Assembly (NCBI GenBank): GCA_025994075.1
Contig: JAMQGV010000046.1
Location: 1 to 64,000 of the forward strand
DNA from: Vicinamibacteria bacterium
Lineage (GTDB): Bacteria > Acidobacteriota > Vicinamibacteria > Fen-336
Length of the DNA stretch: 64,000 nucleotides
Reading direction: 5' to 3'
Positions 52,731 through 61,098 of this stretch are shown here, piece after piece (position 1 is the first letter of the stretch; every line of letters starts with the position of its first letter). The position numbers and the translations under genes are program-made. The notes under the pieces were generated by a model. It had not been told where the DNA came from. It saw only the letters and a program-made list of their open reading frames with translations, and made no database searches.

Positions 52731-54301
52731 ACAGCTTCGCGACGATGCTGGTGATGGTCGGCTTCGGCGTGATCGCCATCGCCGTGGTCGGCTACGTGCT
52801 GGCGTACCTCACTTTCCTCAAGAAGGCCGGGCCCAACGAGGTGATCGTCGTCTCCGGCCGCGGCAAGGTGCGCTTCGTCACCGGCGGCGCGGACATGGTG
52901 ATCCCGCTGTTCCACACCTGGAACCGGCTCTCGCTCGAGGTGATGACGCTCGACGTCAACACGCCCGAGGTCTACACCTCGCAGGGCGTGCCGGTGATGG
53001 TCGACGGCATCGCCCAGATCAAGATCCGCAAGGACGAGGTGTCGCTGCACGCGGCGGCCGAGCGCTTCCTCGGCAAGAAGACCGAGGAGATCGCCCGCAT
53101 CGCGCTCGAGACGGTGCAGGGCCACCTGCGCGCGATCCTCGGCACGCTGACCGTCGAGGAGATCTACAAGAACCGCGACCAGTTCGCGCAGAAGGTGCAG
53201 GAGATCTCGGCCGGCGACCTGGCCAACATGGGGCTCGGCATCGACTCCTTCACGATCCGCGACATCCGCGACAAGCACGGCTACCTGGAGGCGCTGGGCC
53301 GGCCGCGGATCGCCGAGGTCAAGCGCACCGCCTCGATCGCCGAGGCCGTGGCGGCCAAGGAGGCGGCGATCGCCCAGGCCGACGCCGAGCGCGAGACCCG
53401 CGAGAAGCAGGCCGAGAGCATGAAGCTCGCGCAGGAGGCCGAGGCCCGCCGCGACGCCGCGGTCGCCGAGGCCAACGCCGACAAGGCGCGGCGCCAGAAG
53501 GAGGCCGACGCGCTGGCCTTCCGCGCGGCCGAGATCGCCCAGTTCGCGGCGCAGCAGGCGATCGCCGAACAGCAGGCGCTGGCCAACGCCAAGAAGGCCG
53601 AGGCCGAGATGGCCTACGAGCTGAAGAAGAAGACGGTCGAGATCCAGGTCCAGGAGCAGGAGATCCAGCGGCGCGAGAAGGAGCTCGACGCGACGATCCG
53701 CCGCGCGGCCGAGGCCAAGCGCTTCGAGATCGAGACCCTCGCCGACGCCAACCGCAAGCGCGTGGAACAGGAAGCCGAAGCCGAGCGCGCGCGGCTGTCG
53801 CTGCTGGCCGAAGGCGAGAAGGCCAAGGGCCTGGCTGCCGCCGAGGTCGCCCGCGCGACGGGCGTCGCCGCTGCCGACGCCGAGAAGGCGCAGGGCCTGG
53901 CCGAGGCCGCGATCCGCGAGGCCCAGGGTCTCGCGGAGGCCAAGGCCCGCGAGGCCCAGGGCCTGGCCGACGCGCTGGGCATGGAGAAGAAGGCGGAGGC
54001 CTGGCAGAAGTACAACGAGGCCGCGGTGATGCAGATCCTGGCCCCGATCCTGCCGGAGATCGCCCGCGCGGTGGCCGAGCCGCTCTCGCGCATCGACCGC
54101 ATCACGCTGGTCAACACGGGCGGCGGCGGCGACGACGGGGCCGTGTCGCGGATCACCGGCGAGGTGGCGAAGGTGATCGCCCAGGTCCCGCCGGTCGTCG
54201 AGTCGCTGACCGGGACCGACATCGCGGGCCTGATGGGCAAGCTGCGCGACAAGGCGGCGGGCGAAGGCGCCGCGCCGGAGAAGCCGAAGCCGGGGAAGTG
54301 A
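52727..54301 (+). CDS. Flotillin-like SPFH protein
   Basis: A 524-residue membrane-microdomain scaffold. N-terminal hydrophobic helix (FATMLVMVGFGVIAIAVVGY), SPFH domain (about 35-230; PNEVIVVSGRGKVRFVTGGA, EVYTSQGVPVMVDGIAQIKI, SAGDLANMGLGIDSFTIRDI), then a long Ala/Glu/Lys coiled coil (about 205-430) with EA-rich repeats such as AEAAIREAQGLAEAKAREAQ, and a Pro/Lys C-terminus. Internal degenerate repeats AQGLA at 3-4 places give the flotillin repeats. It follows the NfeD gene in an operon, the common bacterial pair (YuaG/FloT-YuaF type). It probably organises membrane protein assembly. Confidence 0.93.
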   Translation: MNSFATMLVMVGFGVIAIAVVGYVLAYLTFLKKAGPNEVIVVSGRGKVRFVTGGADMVIPLFHTWNRLSLEVMTLDVNTPEVYTSQGVPVMVDGIAQIKIRKDEVSLHAAAERFLGKKTEEIARIALETVQGHLRAILGTLTVEEIYKNRDQFAQKVQEISAGDLANMGLGIDSFTIRDIRDKHGYLEALGRPRIAEVKRTASIAEAVAAKEAAIAQADAERETREKQAESMKLAQEAEARRDAAVAEANADKARRQKEADALAFRAAEIAQFAAQQAIAEQQALANAKKAEAEMAYELKKKTVEIQVQEQEIQRREKELDATIRRAAEAKRFEIETLADANRKRVEQEAEAERARLSLLAEGEKAKGLAAAEVARATGVAAADAEKAQGLAEAAIREAQGLAEAKAREAQGLADALGMEKKAEAWQKYNEAAVMQILAPILPEIARAVAEPLSRIDRITLVNTGGGGDDGAVSRITGEVAKVIAQVPPVVESLTGTDIAGLMGKLRDKAAGEGAAPEKPKPGK

Positions 54302-54304
54302 ACC

Positions 54305-55021
54305 TCAGCTCGGGTCGGAGCGGACGAAACCGAGCAGCTTCGCCGCCAGCGGCGCCGTCGAGCCGCTGAAGCGCAGGCCCGCGCGGTGGCCGCCGGCCTC
54401 GGCGGGCCGGGTCCAGCGCACCTCGGCCCCGAGCCCGACGTGGGTGCTGGCGTCGCCCGCCTGCAGCACCACGCGCACCGGCTCGCCCGCCGGCAGCGCC
54501 TCGTCGAGCTCGAGGCAGCAGCCGCCGCCGGAGGCGTCGCACAGCCGGGCTTCCTTGCGCACGCCGCGCGAGCGCAGGTGCAGCTCGACCTTCATGTACA
54601 TCGGGCGACGCAGCCGCCGCCGCCGCTCGGTGCGGTCGGGTGCCGTCTGCCAACCGGCGAGCCGCCGGGCGACCTCCACCAGCTCCTGGGGGCTGACCGG
54701 CTTCACCAGGTAGGCGGAGGCCCCGCGGGTGATCGCGGCCGTGTAGGACTCGACGCCGCCGTCCCAGGCGAGGACCAGGATCGGGACCCCGACCAGCGGC
54801 GGGTGCAGTTGCAGCCGCCGCTGGCTGACCACGCGCGAGACCGCGTCGCCGCAGTCGTCGAGCACCACCAGCCGCGGCGGCTCGAGCCTCGGCGTGGCCA
54901 GCACGTCGCCCTCCGTCGCGGTGGCCACCGCCAGGCCGGCGCGCAGCAGCGTCGCCTCGACCCACGCCCGGTCCTCGTTCTCGAGGCCGACGACCAGCGT
55001 GTAGGCGAGGGGAGCGGCCAA
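54305..55021 (-). CDS. Receiver-like and PilZ two-domain protein
   Basis: A 238-residue protein. Residues 1-120 form a receiver-like domain: ENEDRAWVEATLLRAGLAVA, an aspartate region LVVLDDCGD (likely phospho-site), PILVLAWDGG and a conserved Lys in AYLVKPVSPQEL. Residues 130-235 form a PilZ domain: RRRRLRRPMYMKVELHL (RxxxR-like c-di-GMP motif), LCDASGGGCCLELDE (D/NxSxxG) and VRWTRPAEAGGHRAGLRF. It would link phosphorylation and c-di-GMP. It is last in the topoisomerase VI subunit A gene cluster, with AGGAG 7 nt before its TTG start. Its role there is unknown. Confidence 0.85.
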   Translation of the reverse strand: MAAPLAYTLVVGLENEDRAWVEATLLRAGLAVATATEGDVLATPRLEPPRLVVLDDCGDAVSRVVSQRRLQLHPPLVGVPILVLAWDGGVESYTAAITRGASAYLVKPVSPQELVEVARRLAGWQTAPDRTERRRRLRRPMYMKVELHLRSRGVRKEARLCDASGGGCCLELDEALPAGEPVRVVLQAGDASTHVGLGAEVRWTRPAEAGGHRAGLRFSGSTAPLAAKLLGFVRSDPS

Positions 55022-55031
55022 GGCCGCGCTC

Positions 55032-55976
55032 CTAGCGGGCGCGCAGGCGGTCGCGCAGCCGGCGCAGGGTCTGCTCCACGTCGACCATCAGGGCCTCGGT
55101 GTTGAGCTCGAGCTGGTCCAGCACGCGATGGAACTGCTGGAAGTCGGCCTTCTGCGGCTCGTCGGCCTCGGTCAGACGCTCCAGGCGCGCCGCCCACTCC
55201 ATCAGGCTGCTGAGCGAGGCCTCGCCATGCGGGTCCATGTGCGAGGTCTCGGTGCCGCCGAGGTCGAGGCCGCGCAGGAACGCGCCCACCTCGCGGCGCC
55301 GGTTGCGGGCCCGCTCGACGACGCTCGCGAACGTGCGGCGCGGCGCACTGGCCGGCCGCGGCGGCAGCATCGGGTCGATGCCGCGCTCGAAGCGCTCGAT
55401 CAGGACGGCCAGCAGCCGCGCCAGCTCGTCGCGCTCCTTCGACCACGCCGGCTCGGCCAGGCCGCGGCGGGCCAGCACCTCGGCCACGCCCAGCTCTCCG
55501 GCCGCGTGCTCCGCGGCCACGCAGCCGCGCAGCAGGTAGAAGATCTCCTCGCTGTTGGTCGGGCCGCCGGGAATCACGATGTCCCCGGGCTGCAGGAGCT
55601 GGCCGTCGGGGCCGCGCCGCTGGGCCAGGTCGGCCCGCTTCTTGGCCTTCTTCGGCGGCGGGCCCGACTGGGGCGGCGCACCCGGCGGCAGCGTCAGGCC
55701 CGGCACCGGCTTCGGCGGCGGGGCGACGACCTTCGCCGCCTTCTCGGGCGCGGCCTTGGCAGCCGGGGCGGGGGCCAGGGCCTTCGCCGGCTTGCCCGTC
55801 GCCTTCGCGGGCGCCGGAGCGGGCTTCGGGGCCGCCTTCGCGGCGGGCTTCGGCTTCTCGGCCTTCGCTTCCGCCTTCGCCCTGGCGGGCTTCGGGGCCG
55901 CTTTCGGAGCGGGCTTCGGGGCCGGCTTCTTCTTCGGCGCGGTCTTGCCCTTGGCGGGCTTGCTCGGCTTGGCCAT
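55032..55976 (-). CDS. Histone-H1-like Lys/Ala/Pro-rich protein with helical C-terminal domain
   Basis: A 314-residue protein. Residues 1-115 are low complexity: Lys/Ala/Pro repeats such as KPAPKPAPKAAPKPARAKAE, much like bacterial histone H1-like or AlgP DNA-binding tails. Residues 120-314 form a mixed helical region (GDIVIPGGPTNSEEIFYLLR, LIERFERGIDPMLPPRP, MDPHGEASLSSLMEWAARLE, QFHRVLDQLELNTEALMVDV) that I do not recognise. ATG 55976 is 11 nt after the topoisomerase VI subunit A stop, so it is co-transcribed. A DNA-binding helper of that enzyme is a plausible inference, but unproven. Confidence 0.75.
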   Translation of the reverse strand: MAKPSKPAKGKTAPKKKPAPKPAPKAAPKPARAKAEAKAEKPKPAAKAAPKPAPAPAKATGKPAKALAPAPAAKAAPEKAAKVVAPPPKPVPGLTLPPGAPPQSGPPPKKAKKRADLAQRRGPDGQLLQPGDIVIPGGPTNSEEIFYLLRGCVAAEHAAGELGVAEVLARRGLAEPAWSKERDELARLLAVLIERFERGIDPMLPPRPASAPRRTFASVVERARNRRREVGAFLRGLDLGGTETSHMDPHGEASLSSLMEWAARLERLTEADEPQKADFQQFHRVLDQLELNTEALMVDVEQTLRRLRDRLRAR

Positions 55977-55987
55977 CTCGTGCCTTT

Positions 55988-57091
55988 CTACGGCAGGAAC
56001 TTCTCCGGGTGCTTCAGCTTCTCCGGGAGATAGGTGTCCATCACGAAGTTGAGGTCGTGCTTGGCGAACGCCTGCTGCTCGGCGCGCTTGCCCATCTTCA
56101 GCAACTGCTCGAACGCCTTCGCCCACTCCTTGTAGTGCTGGAAGAACGGGTCGTTCTTCAGCGCGTCCTTGGCCCGCTTGATGTCGATCTCCTTCAGCGG
56201 GTGGGTGGGCAGGTCGTAGTCGAGGATGTCCTGCGGCGTCACGCCCAGGAAGCGGGCCTGCGGCACGCAGAAGTACTCGTTGAGGTGGGCGTTGTTGCCG
56301 GAGCCGACCTTGAGGGTGCGGTAGATGTTGGCGATCCCGTACGGGTCGCAGTCGACGAACACGTAGACCGGGATCTTCTTCTCGTCCGCCAGCCGCCGCA
56401 CGAAGCGGCGCACGGCGCGGGTCGGCACGCCCGCCATCGAGACCAGGATGCAGTTGGCCTTCTCCCAGAAGCGGTGGCGGTTGAGGCGCTCGAAGATGCC
56501 GCCCGTCTCGATCGCGAGGATGAACTTCGCCTTCGTCTTGAAGCCGATCTCCTCGATCGTCGACGGCGAGATGCCGTAGGCGCCGGAGCCGAACTTGGTG
56601 CAGTCGATCGACAGCGGCTTGCGGGTGCCGGCCTCGAAGTCCTCGACGATCAGTTCGCCGGCGACCAGCCCGCCGTGCTCGTCGGGGGTGAAGCGCAGCG
56701 ACTCCTTGGTGAGGCCGTAGTAGGCCTCGATGTCGTCCATGATCGTGTCCGACTCGACCTGGTCGTCGCAGCGCGCCTCGTCCCAGTTCTTGGTCTGGTA
56801 GTAGGCGTCGCGCTTGGTGGCGAAGTCGTCGGTCTCGATCAGCCGCTTGGACAGCGCGATCATGCGCAGCGTCTGGGCGAAGGTCTTCACGGTGGAAACC
56901 GTGAGCGTGCGCTCCTTCTTCTTGCCCGCCATCTCGAAGTGCCCCTTCTTCGGGGTGTAGCGCACGTTCGAGAGGCTGCGCAGCGGGAACTTCATCGACG
57001 GCTTGCGCCCGGCCACGATCTTGTCGTGGATCTCGCGGGCGGATCCGGTGATCTTGCTGACGACGGGCGCGCCGGCGCTCGGCTTGGACAC
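55988..57091 (-). CDS. top6A: DNA topoisomerase VI subunit A (Spo11-like)
   Basis: A 367-residue catalytic subunit of type IIB topoisomerase. The catalytic Tyr lies in FATKRDAYYQTKNWDEA (second Tyr, about residue 98), as in RDxFYQ of Spo11. The Toprim domain has a Glu in KFILAIETGGIFERL and the DxD in VYVFVDCDPYGIANIYRT. The N-terminal 60 residues are basic and lack the usual helical start seen in archaea. Start GTG 57091 follows a CGGAGG site at a wide 14-nt spacing. It lies 35 nt after a cNMP-binding gene and 11 nt before the Lys/Ala/Pro-rich gene. The B subunit is encoded at 59304-61028 in the same direction. Confidence 0.95.
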   Translation of the reverse strand: MSKPSAGAPVVSKITGSAREIHDKIVAGRKPSMKFPLRSLSNVRYTPKKGHFEMAGKKKERTLTVSTVKTFAQTLRMIALSKRLIETDDFATKRDAYYQTKNWDEARCDDQVESDTIMDDIEAYYGLTKESLRFTPDEHGGLVAGELIVEDFEAGTRKPLSIDCTKFGSGAYGISPSTIEEIGFKTKAKFILAIETGGIFERLNRHRFWEKANCILVSMAGVPTRAVRRFVRRLADEKKIPVYVFVDCDPYGIANIYRTLKVGSGNNAHLNEYFCVPQARFLGVTPQDILDYDLPTHPLKEIDIKRAKDALKNDPFFQHYKEWAKAFEQLLKMGKRAEQQAFAKHDLNFVMDTYLPEKLKHPEKFLP

Positions 57092-57126
57092 GGGGACTTT
57101 CAGGCCTCCGGAAAGGAGCGCCTCCT

Positions 57127-58164
57127 TCAGGAGGCGGTGCGCTGGCGGTGGAATTCCTGCAGGACCTCCATCACGCGCGGCTTGTCGGCGCAGATGCGGT
57201 CGAGCGTCGGGCGGTCGAGCACCAGCAGCTCGCAGGGGCTGGCGGCGGTCACCGTGGCCGTGCGCGGGGCGCCGGTCAGGATCGAGATCTCGCCGAAGAA
57301 CGCGCCCTCGGCCATCTCCCGCACCTTGACGTTGCGGCCGTTCTGGTCGCGCACGAAGGCCTTGACGGTGCCGGTGGTCAGGATGAACACGCTGTTGCCG
57401 GGTTCGCCCTGGGAGATCACGATGTCGCCCGGCTCGAGCGAGATCAGCTCGAGGCCCTCGATCACCGCCACCAGCTCGTCCTGCGAGAACTCCGAGAACA
57501 GCGGGGAAGCGACGAACTCCTGGCGCGGCGCTGCGGCGTGCGGCGAAGGGGCGGCCAGCGCTTCCTGGATCACCCCCAGCAGCGAGTCCTCCAGGAACCC
57601 GTCGCTGGCCTCCGCGGCGGGGGCCGGAGCTTCCGCGAGCGACGAGAGGTCGGGGATCGCCAGGAGGTCGTCGGGCACCGCCGGCGGCGGCGCGGGCGGC
57701 GGGACCGGGGCCGGGGCCGGGGCGACGGGGGCCGCCACGGGCTCGGCCTCCATGCCGATCTCCTCCATGCCGAACTCCGGCAGCGCCGGCGCCTGGAACG
57801 ACTGGGTCGCCGGCGCCCGGAAGGCCTGGGTCGTCTTCTTCTCGACCTGCGAGGCCAGCTTGCTGGCGACGTCGGCGCGGCCGGGCTGGATCTTGTCGAT
57901 CTTCTTGAGCACGGCGATCGCCTTGGCGGCGAAGCCCTCGGCCGCGTACTCGTCGGCGAGCCCCTGCAGGATCGGCACCGCGTCCTTGCCGCGGCCGGAC
58001 AGCGCCATCACGTCGGCGAGCTGCATCCGCAACCGCGGGTCCCGGTTGCCGGACTTGAACTGCTCGAGCAGCAGTTCCACGGCCTGCGCGTACTTCTTCT
58101 TGGCGATCAGCTCGTCGACGCTGACGCCCTTGGGGGAAGCTCCGCCGAACCAGGAGAGGACCAT
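57127..58164 (-). CDS. cNMP-binding protein with N-terminal helical repeat region
   Basis: A 345-residue protein. Residues 1-105 form TPR/SEL-like helices (LIAKKKYAQAVELLLEQFKS, ILQGLADEYAAEGFAAKAIA). A Pro/Ala linker lies at about 135-170. A cyclic-nucleotide-binding domain occupies about 215-340, with SLEPGDIVISQGEPGNSVFI and FFGEISILTGAPRTATVTAA (the Glu and phosphate-binding Arg). No helix-turn-helix follows, so it is not a CRP-type regulator but a sensor or scaffold. Start ATG 58164 is leaderless-type (TAGGCT 8 nt upstream), and it probably heads the operon with top6A. The ligand is unknown. Confidence 0.85.
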   Translation of the reverse strand: MVLSWFGGASPKGVSVDELIAKKKYAQAVELLLEQFKSGNRDPRLRMQLADVMALSGRGKDAVPILQGLADEYAAEGFAAKAIAVLKKIDKIQPGRADVASKLASQVEKKTTQAFRAPATQSFQAPALPEFGMEEIGMEAEPVAAPVAPAPAPVPPPAPPPAVPDDLLAIPDLSSLAEAPAPAAEASDGFLEDSLLGVIQEALAAPSPHAAAPRQEFVASPLFSEFSQDELVAVIEGLELISLEPGDIVISQGEPGNSVFILTTGTVKAFVRDQNGRNVKVREMAEGAFFGEISILTGAPRTATVTAASPCELLVLDRPTLDRICADKPRVMEVLQEFHRQRTAS

Positions 58165-58172
58165 CGCGCGCC

Positions 58173-58178
58173 AGCCTA
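58173..58178 (-). promoter_or_regulatory. -10 box TAGGCT heading the top6A operon, leaderless-type
   Basis: TAGGCT ends 8 nt before ATG 58164. It separates the top6A operon from the serine hydrolase gene, whose stop is 20 bp upstream. Confidence 0.45.
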
Positions 58179-58197
58179 AAGGGTGGTCACGGCAGTG

Positions 58198-59307
58198 TCA
58201 AGGAACCGCCGGCGCCGCGCCCAGCGCGCGGGCCAGTTCCAGCGCGGCGTCGCGCTGGCCCTCGAGATTGGTCAGCACCGCGACTGCCCTCGCGTTCGCG
58301 ACGTCCAGCCACAGCAGCGCCGTCGTGCCCTGCTGGGCGCCCGTGTGGAAGGCGGTCGCGCGCCCCGGCTCCAGGCTCCAGCCGAGGCCGTAGCGGAGCT
58401 CCGCGCCGCCGCGGGTGCGGGCCGGCGACCACATCGCGCGACGCGAGCCTTCGTCGAGCAGCCGGCCCTCGAACAGCGCGGCGGCGAAGCGCAGCAGGTC
58501 GCCCGCGGTCGACAGCAGCCCGCCGCCCGGCACCTTGTAGGACGTGTCGGCGAGGCCGGCGTTGAGCAGCGAGCCGTCGGGTCCGCGCCGGTAGCCGCGG
58601 GCGCGGCCCGGCACCAGCGGGGAGTGGGCGTCGGCCACGGTCGCGTCCATGCCGGCGGGGTCCAGCACCAGGCGCCGGAGGGCGTCGAAGAACGGCTCGC
58701 CCGCCGCCCGCTCGAGGGCGACGCCGAGCAGCGTGTAGCCGTACGTCGTGTAGACGTGGCGGGCGCCCGGCGGCGCGACCAGCGGGTCGCGCGCGAAGAT
58801 CGACAGTGCGCTGGCCAGGCTCGGCCACGGCCGCGTCGAGGCCATCTCCTGGCCGCGGTAGTGGCGGATGCCGGCCGTGTGGGCCAGCAACTGGCGCGGG
58901 GTCGCCGGGTGGCGCAGCCCCGCGAGCGCGCCCCCGAGGCGGCGCACGTCCGCGTCGAGGTCGAGCCGGCCCTGCTCGGCCAGCCGCAGCGCGAGCGCCG
59001 CCGTCAGCGGCTTGGAGACCGAGGCGAGCCGGAAGCGGGTGGCCTCGGTCGCCGCGACCGCGTGCTCGAGGTCGGCGAGGCCCGCCACGGCGACCTCGGC
59101 GTGGCCGCGGTCGAGGACGCCCACCGCCAGCGCCGGCAGGCCCAGCCGCTCGCGCTCGGCGGCCACCCGCTCCGCGAGCCCGGCGCCGGGCACCGCGGCC
59201 GGCGCCGGCGCGACCTGTCCCAGGCCGGGGACCGCCGGCAGCGCGAGGAGCAGCGCCAGCGCGACCGCCCGCGCCCGCCGCGCTGCCGGGCGCGGCCCGG
59301 ACGTCAC
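58198..59307 (-). CDS. Beta-lactamase-related serine hydrolase (class C/S12 type), exported
   Basis: A 369-residue protein with an Arg-rich signal-like N-terminus (ALALLLALPAVPGLG). Its active site has SVSK (Ser 96, Lys 99) in RFRLASVSKPLTAALALR. The second motif is HVYTTYGYTLLG, where class C enzymes usually have Tyr-x-Asn; Asn is replaced by Thr. The third is FHTGAQQGTTALLW, an HTG variant of KTG. QLLAHTAGIRHYRGQE is a family landmark. It is more likely a peptidase or esterase than a true beta-lactamase. It starts at GTG 59307, overlapping the top6B stop as GTGA, a surprising translational coupling. Confidence 0.87.
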   Translation of the reverse strand: MTSGPRPAARRARAVALALLLALPAVPGLGQVAPAPAAVPGAGLAERVAAERERLGLPALAVGVLDRGHAEVAVAGLADLEHAVAATEATRFRLASVSKPLTAALALRLAEQGRLDLDADVRRLGGALAGLRHPATPRQLLAHTAGIRHYRGQEMASTRPWPSLASALSIFARDPLVAPPGARHVYTTYGYTLLGVALERAAGEPFFDALRRLVLDPAGMDATVADAHSPLVPGRARGYRRGPDGSLLNAGLADTSYKVPGGGLLSTAGDLLRFAAALFEGRLLDEGSRRAMWSPARTRGGAELRYGLGWSLEPGRATAFHTGAQQGTTALLWLDVANARAVAVLTNLEGQRDAALELARALGAAPAVP

Positions 59308-61028
59308 GAGATCGGCTCTCGGCTCCGCTCGAGGGTCTCCCGCAGGTGGACGAGCACCGACTGCTCCTGCTTGTCCGACAGCGCGAGGATCTCCTTCAGC
59401 GCGATGCCGATGTGGGGGATGAACTTGTCGATGTACGAGCGCTTCTTCATCTCGTCGGAGACCTTGCGGCGGTGGCGGATGTGGGAGGCCAGCTTGCGGC
59501 CGACCTCCATCAGCGCGAGGCGCAGCTCCTTGACGATCTCGGGATAGGCGGCGATCGCCTCCTTCGACTCGGAGGTGAACGGCACCCACACCGAGGCGAT
59601 GTGCACCATCAGCACCAGCGGCCCGGTGGGCAGCGCGCCCTTCGACATCTGCAGGCCGTAGCCGCGCCAGTCGACCGACAGCACCGCCTTGGTGATCGCG
59701 CAGGCCGAGGCCTGGTACTGCAGCGGCACGCGGTTGGCGAGGCGGTACATCTCCGCCAGCTCGTCGCCCGGCAGCGCGCCGCCGTAGGCAAGACCGACCT
59801 CGACCTGGAACGGGTTGCCGCGGTACACGGCGGGTGGCCGGGTCACGGCCTCGTAGTAGTCCGCCTGGATCCGCTTCTGGAGCCCCGCCCGGATCGCCGC
59901 CTCGCCGATCGGCGACAGGCAGTTGGTCGGCGGCGCCATCAGCTTCACGGCCTGCAGCGCCTTGTGCAGCTTTTCGATCGCCGGTGTCGACAGGTCGCGC
60001 GGCCGGGTCGAGGCGGTGACGCCCGCGGCCTTGACGACCTCGGCGACGACCTTGTCGGTGACCCGCGAGAAGTCGTGCTTGAGCGCGGCGCCGAGCTGCT
60101 TCGCCTGCGTGTCCTGCAGCATCCGCATCAGCATCCCGAGCTCGACGCCGTACGGGTGCGGCTTGATCTCGCGCGGCTCCTCGGGCAACTGCTCGACCGC
60201 CCGCGCGTAGTGCAGCACCTCGCCGCCGGGCGGGTGATAGGTGATCTCGGCGTGGGGGTTGGCGATCGCGGTCTGCTCGACGTAGTCGTCGACCGAGCGG
60301 CGGCCCTTCTTGTAGATCGCCTGCAGCTCGATCTCGACCCGGGTGCCGTGCTTCTTCTCCCAGTCGCGCTTCTCGTCCTTCAGCACCAGCGGCTGGTTCT
60401 TGCGGGTGTCGACCGTGACCTCGAAGTAGTGGGCAGGCGCCTGCGGCGAGGTGCGGCTCCAGATCAGCACGGGCTTGCCGGTGGTGAGCTGGCCGTACAT
60501 GCCGGCGGCCGAGACGCCGATTCCCTGCTGGCCGCGCTGCTGCTTCATGGTGTGGAACTTGGAGCCGTAGAGCAGCTTGCCGAAGACCTTCGGGATCTGG
60601 GCGCGGACGATGCCGGGGCCGTTGTCCTCGACCGCGATCTTGAAGCGATCTTCCGCGAGCTGGACGATCTCGATCCGCAGCGAGGGCAGGATGCCGGCGT
60701 CGCCGCAGGCGTCGAGCGAGTTGTCGACGCACTCGCGGACGGCGGTCAGCAGCGCCTTCTGCGGGTTGTCGAAGCCGAGCAGGTGGCGGTTCTTGACGAA
60801 GAACTCGGAGACCGAGATCTCGCGCTGGCGCTCGGCCAGCGCCTCGGCCGTCTGGCGCCGCGCCGGGGCCTTGGGCGCTGCCGGGGCCGCGGGCTGGGAG
60901 GCGGGGGCTGGTGCGGCCGCGGCTTCGGGCGGCACGGGCGCGGACGCGGCGGGCGCCGGCGCGGCGGCCGTCGCGAACAGGTCCATCTGGGGCGGGGCCG
61001 CTCGCCGGCCCGGCTTCTGCTTGGCCAA
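59304..61028 (-). CDS. top6B: DNA topoisomerase VI subunit B
   Basis: A 574-residue GHKL ATPase subunit. After an Ala/Pro-rich N-tail (about 12-60) the ATPase domain shows EISVSEFFVKNRHLLGFDN, the N box ALLTAVRECVDNSLDACGDA, the G1 box KIAVEDNGPGIVRAQIPKVF, LLYGSKFHTMKQQRGQQGIG and GVSAAGMYGQLTTGKPV. An H2TH region (PAIEKLHKALQAVKLMAPPT) follows, then the transducer with the ATP-contacting LSVDWRGYGLQMSKGALPTG. The start is probably TTG 61028 (LAKQKPGRR), with GAGGAG 11 nt upstream. It is coupled to the serine hydrolase gene. With subunit A it would form an A2B2 ATP-dependent enzyme that relaxes and decatenates DNA. Confidence 0.94.
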   Translation of the reverse strand: MAKQKPGRRAAPPQMDLFATAAAPAPAASAPVPPEAAAAPAPASQPAAPAAPKAPARRQTAEALAERQREISVSEFFVKNRHLLGFDNPQKALLTAVRECVDNSLDACGDAGILPSLRIEIVQLAEDRFKIAVEDNGPGIVRAQIPKVFGKLLYGSKFHTMKQQRGQQGIGVSAAGMYGQLTTGKPVLIWSRTSPQAPAHYFEVTVDTRKNQPLVLKDEKRDWEKKHGTRVEIELQAIYKKGRRSVDDYVEQTAIANPHAEITYHPPGGEVLHYARAVEQLPEEPREIKPHPYGVELGMLMRMLQDTQAKQLGAALKHDFSRVTDKVVAEVVKAAGVTASTRPRDLSTPAIEKLHKALQAVKLMAPPTNCLSPIGEAAIRAGLQKRIQADYYEAVTRPPAVYRGNPFQVEVGLAYGGALPGDELAEMYRLANRVPLQYQASACAITKAVLSVDWRGYGLQMSKGALPTGPLVLMVHIASVWVPFTSESKEAIAAYPEIVKELRLALMEVGRKLASHIRHRRKVSDEMKKRSYIDKFIPHIGIALKEILALSDKQEQSVLVHLRETLERSREPIS

Positions 61029-61084
61029 TGGGTCTTGCACTCCTCGACGAAGAAAACGGCGCGGGATCTTAGCAGGGCCCGGAG

Positions 61085-61090
61085 TACCAT
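61085..61090 (+). promoter_or_regulatory. -10 box TACCAT, leaderless-type
   Basis: TACCAT ends 8 nt before ATG 61099. It faces the top6B promoter region, where a TAAGAT lies on the other strand (61071-61066). Confidence 0.4.
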
Positions 61091-61098
61091 CCCGGACC

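Noticed and set aside
57119..57136. CGCCTCC-TTCA-GGAGGCG hairpin at the end of the cNMP-binding gene.
   Set aside because: It lies over the stop codon only 28 bp before top6A on the same strand, so a terminator there is unlikely. It may be chance in GC-rich DNA.
58198..59307. A true class C beta-lactamase (antibiotic resistance).
   Set aside because: The second motif lacks Asn and the third is HTG. The broad S12-type family includes many peptidases and esterases, and no AmpR-like regulator is present.
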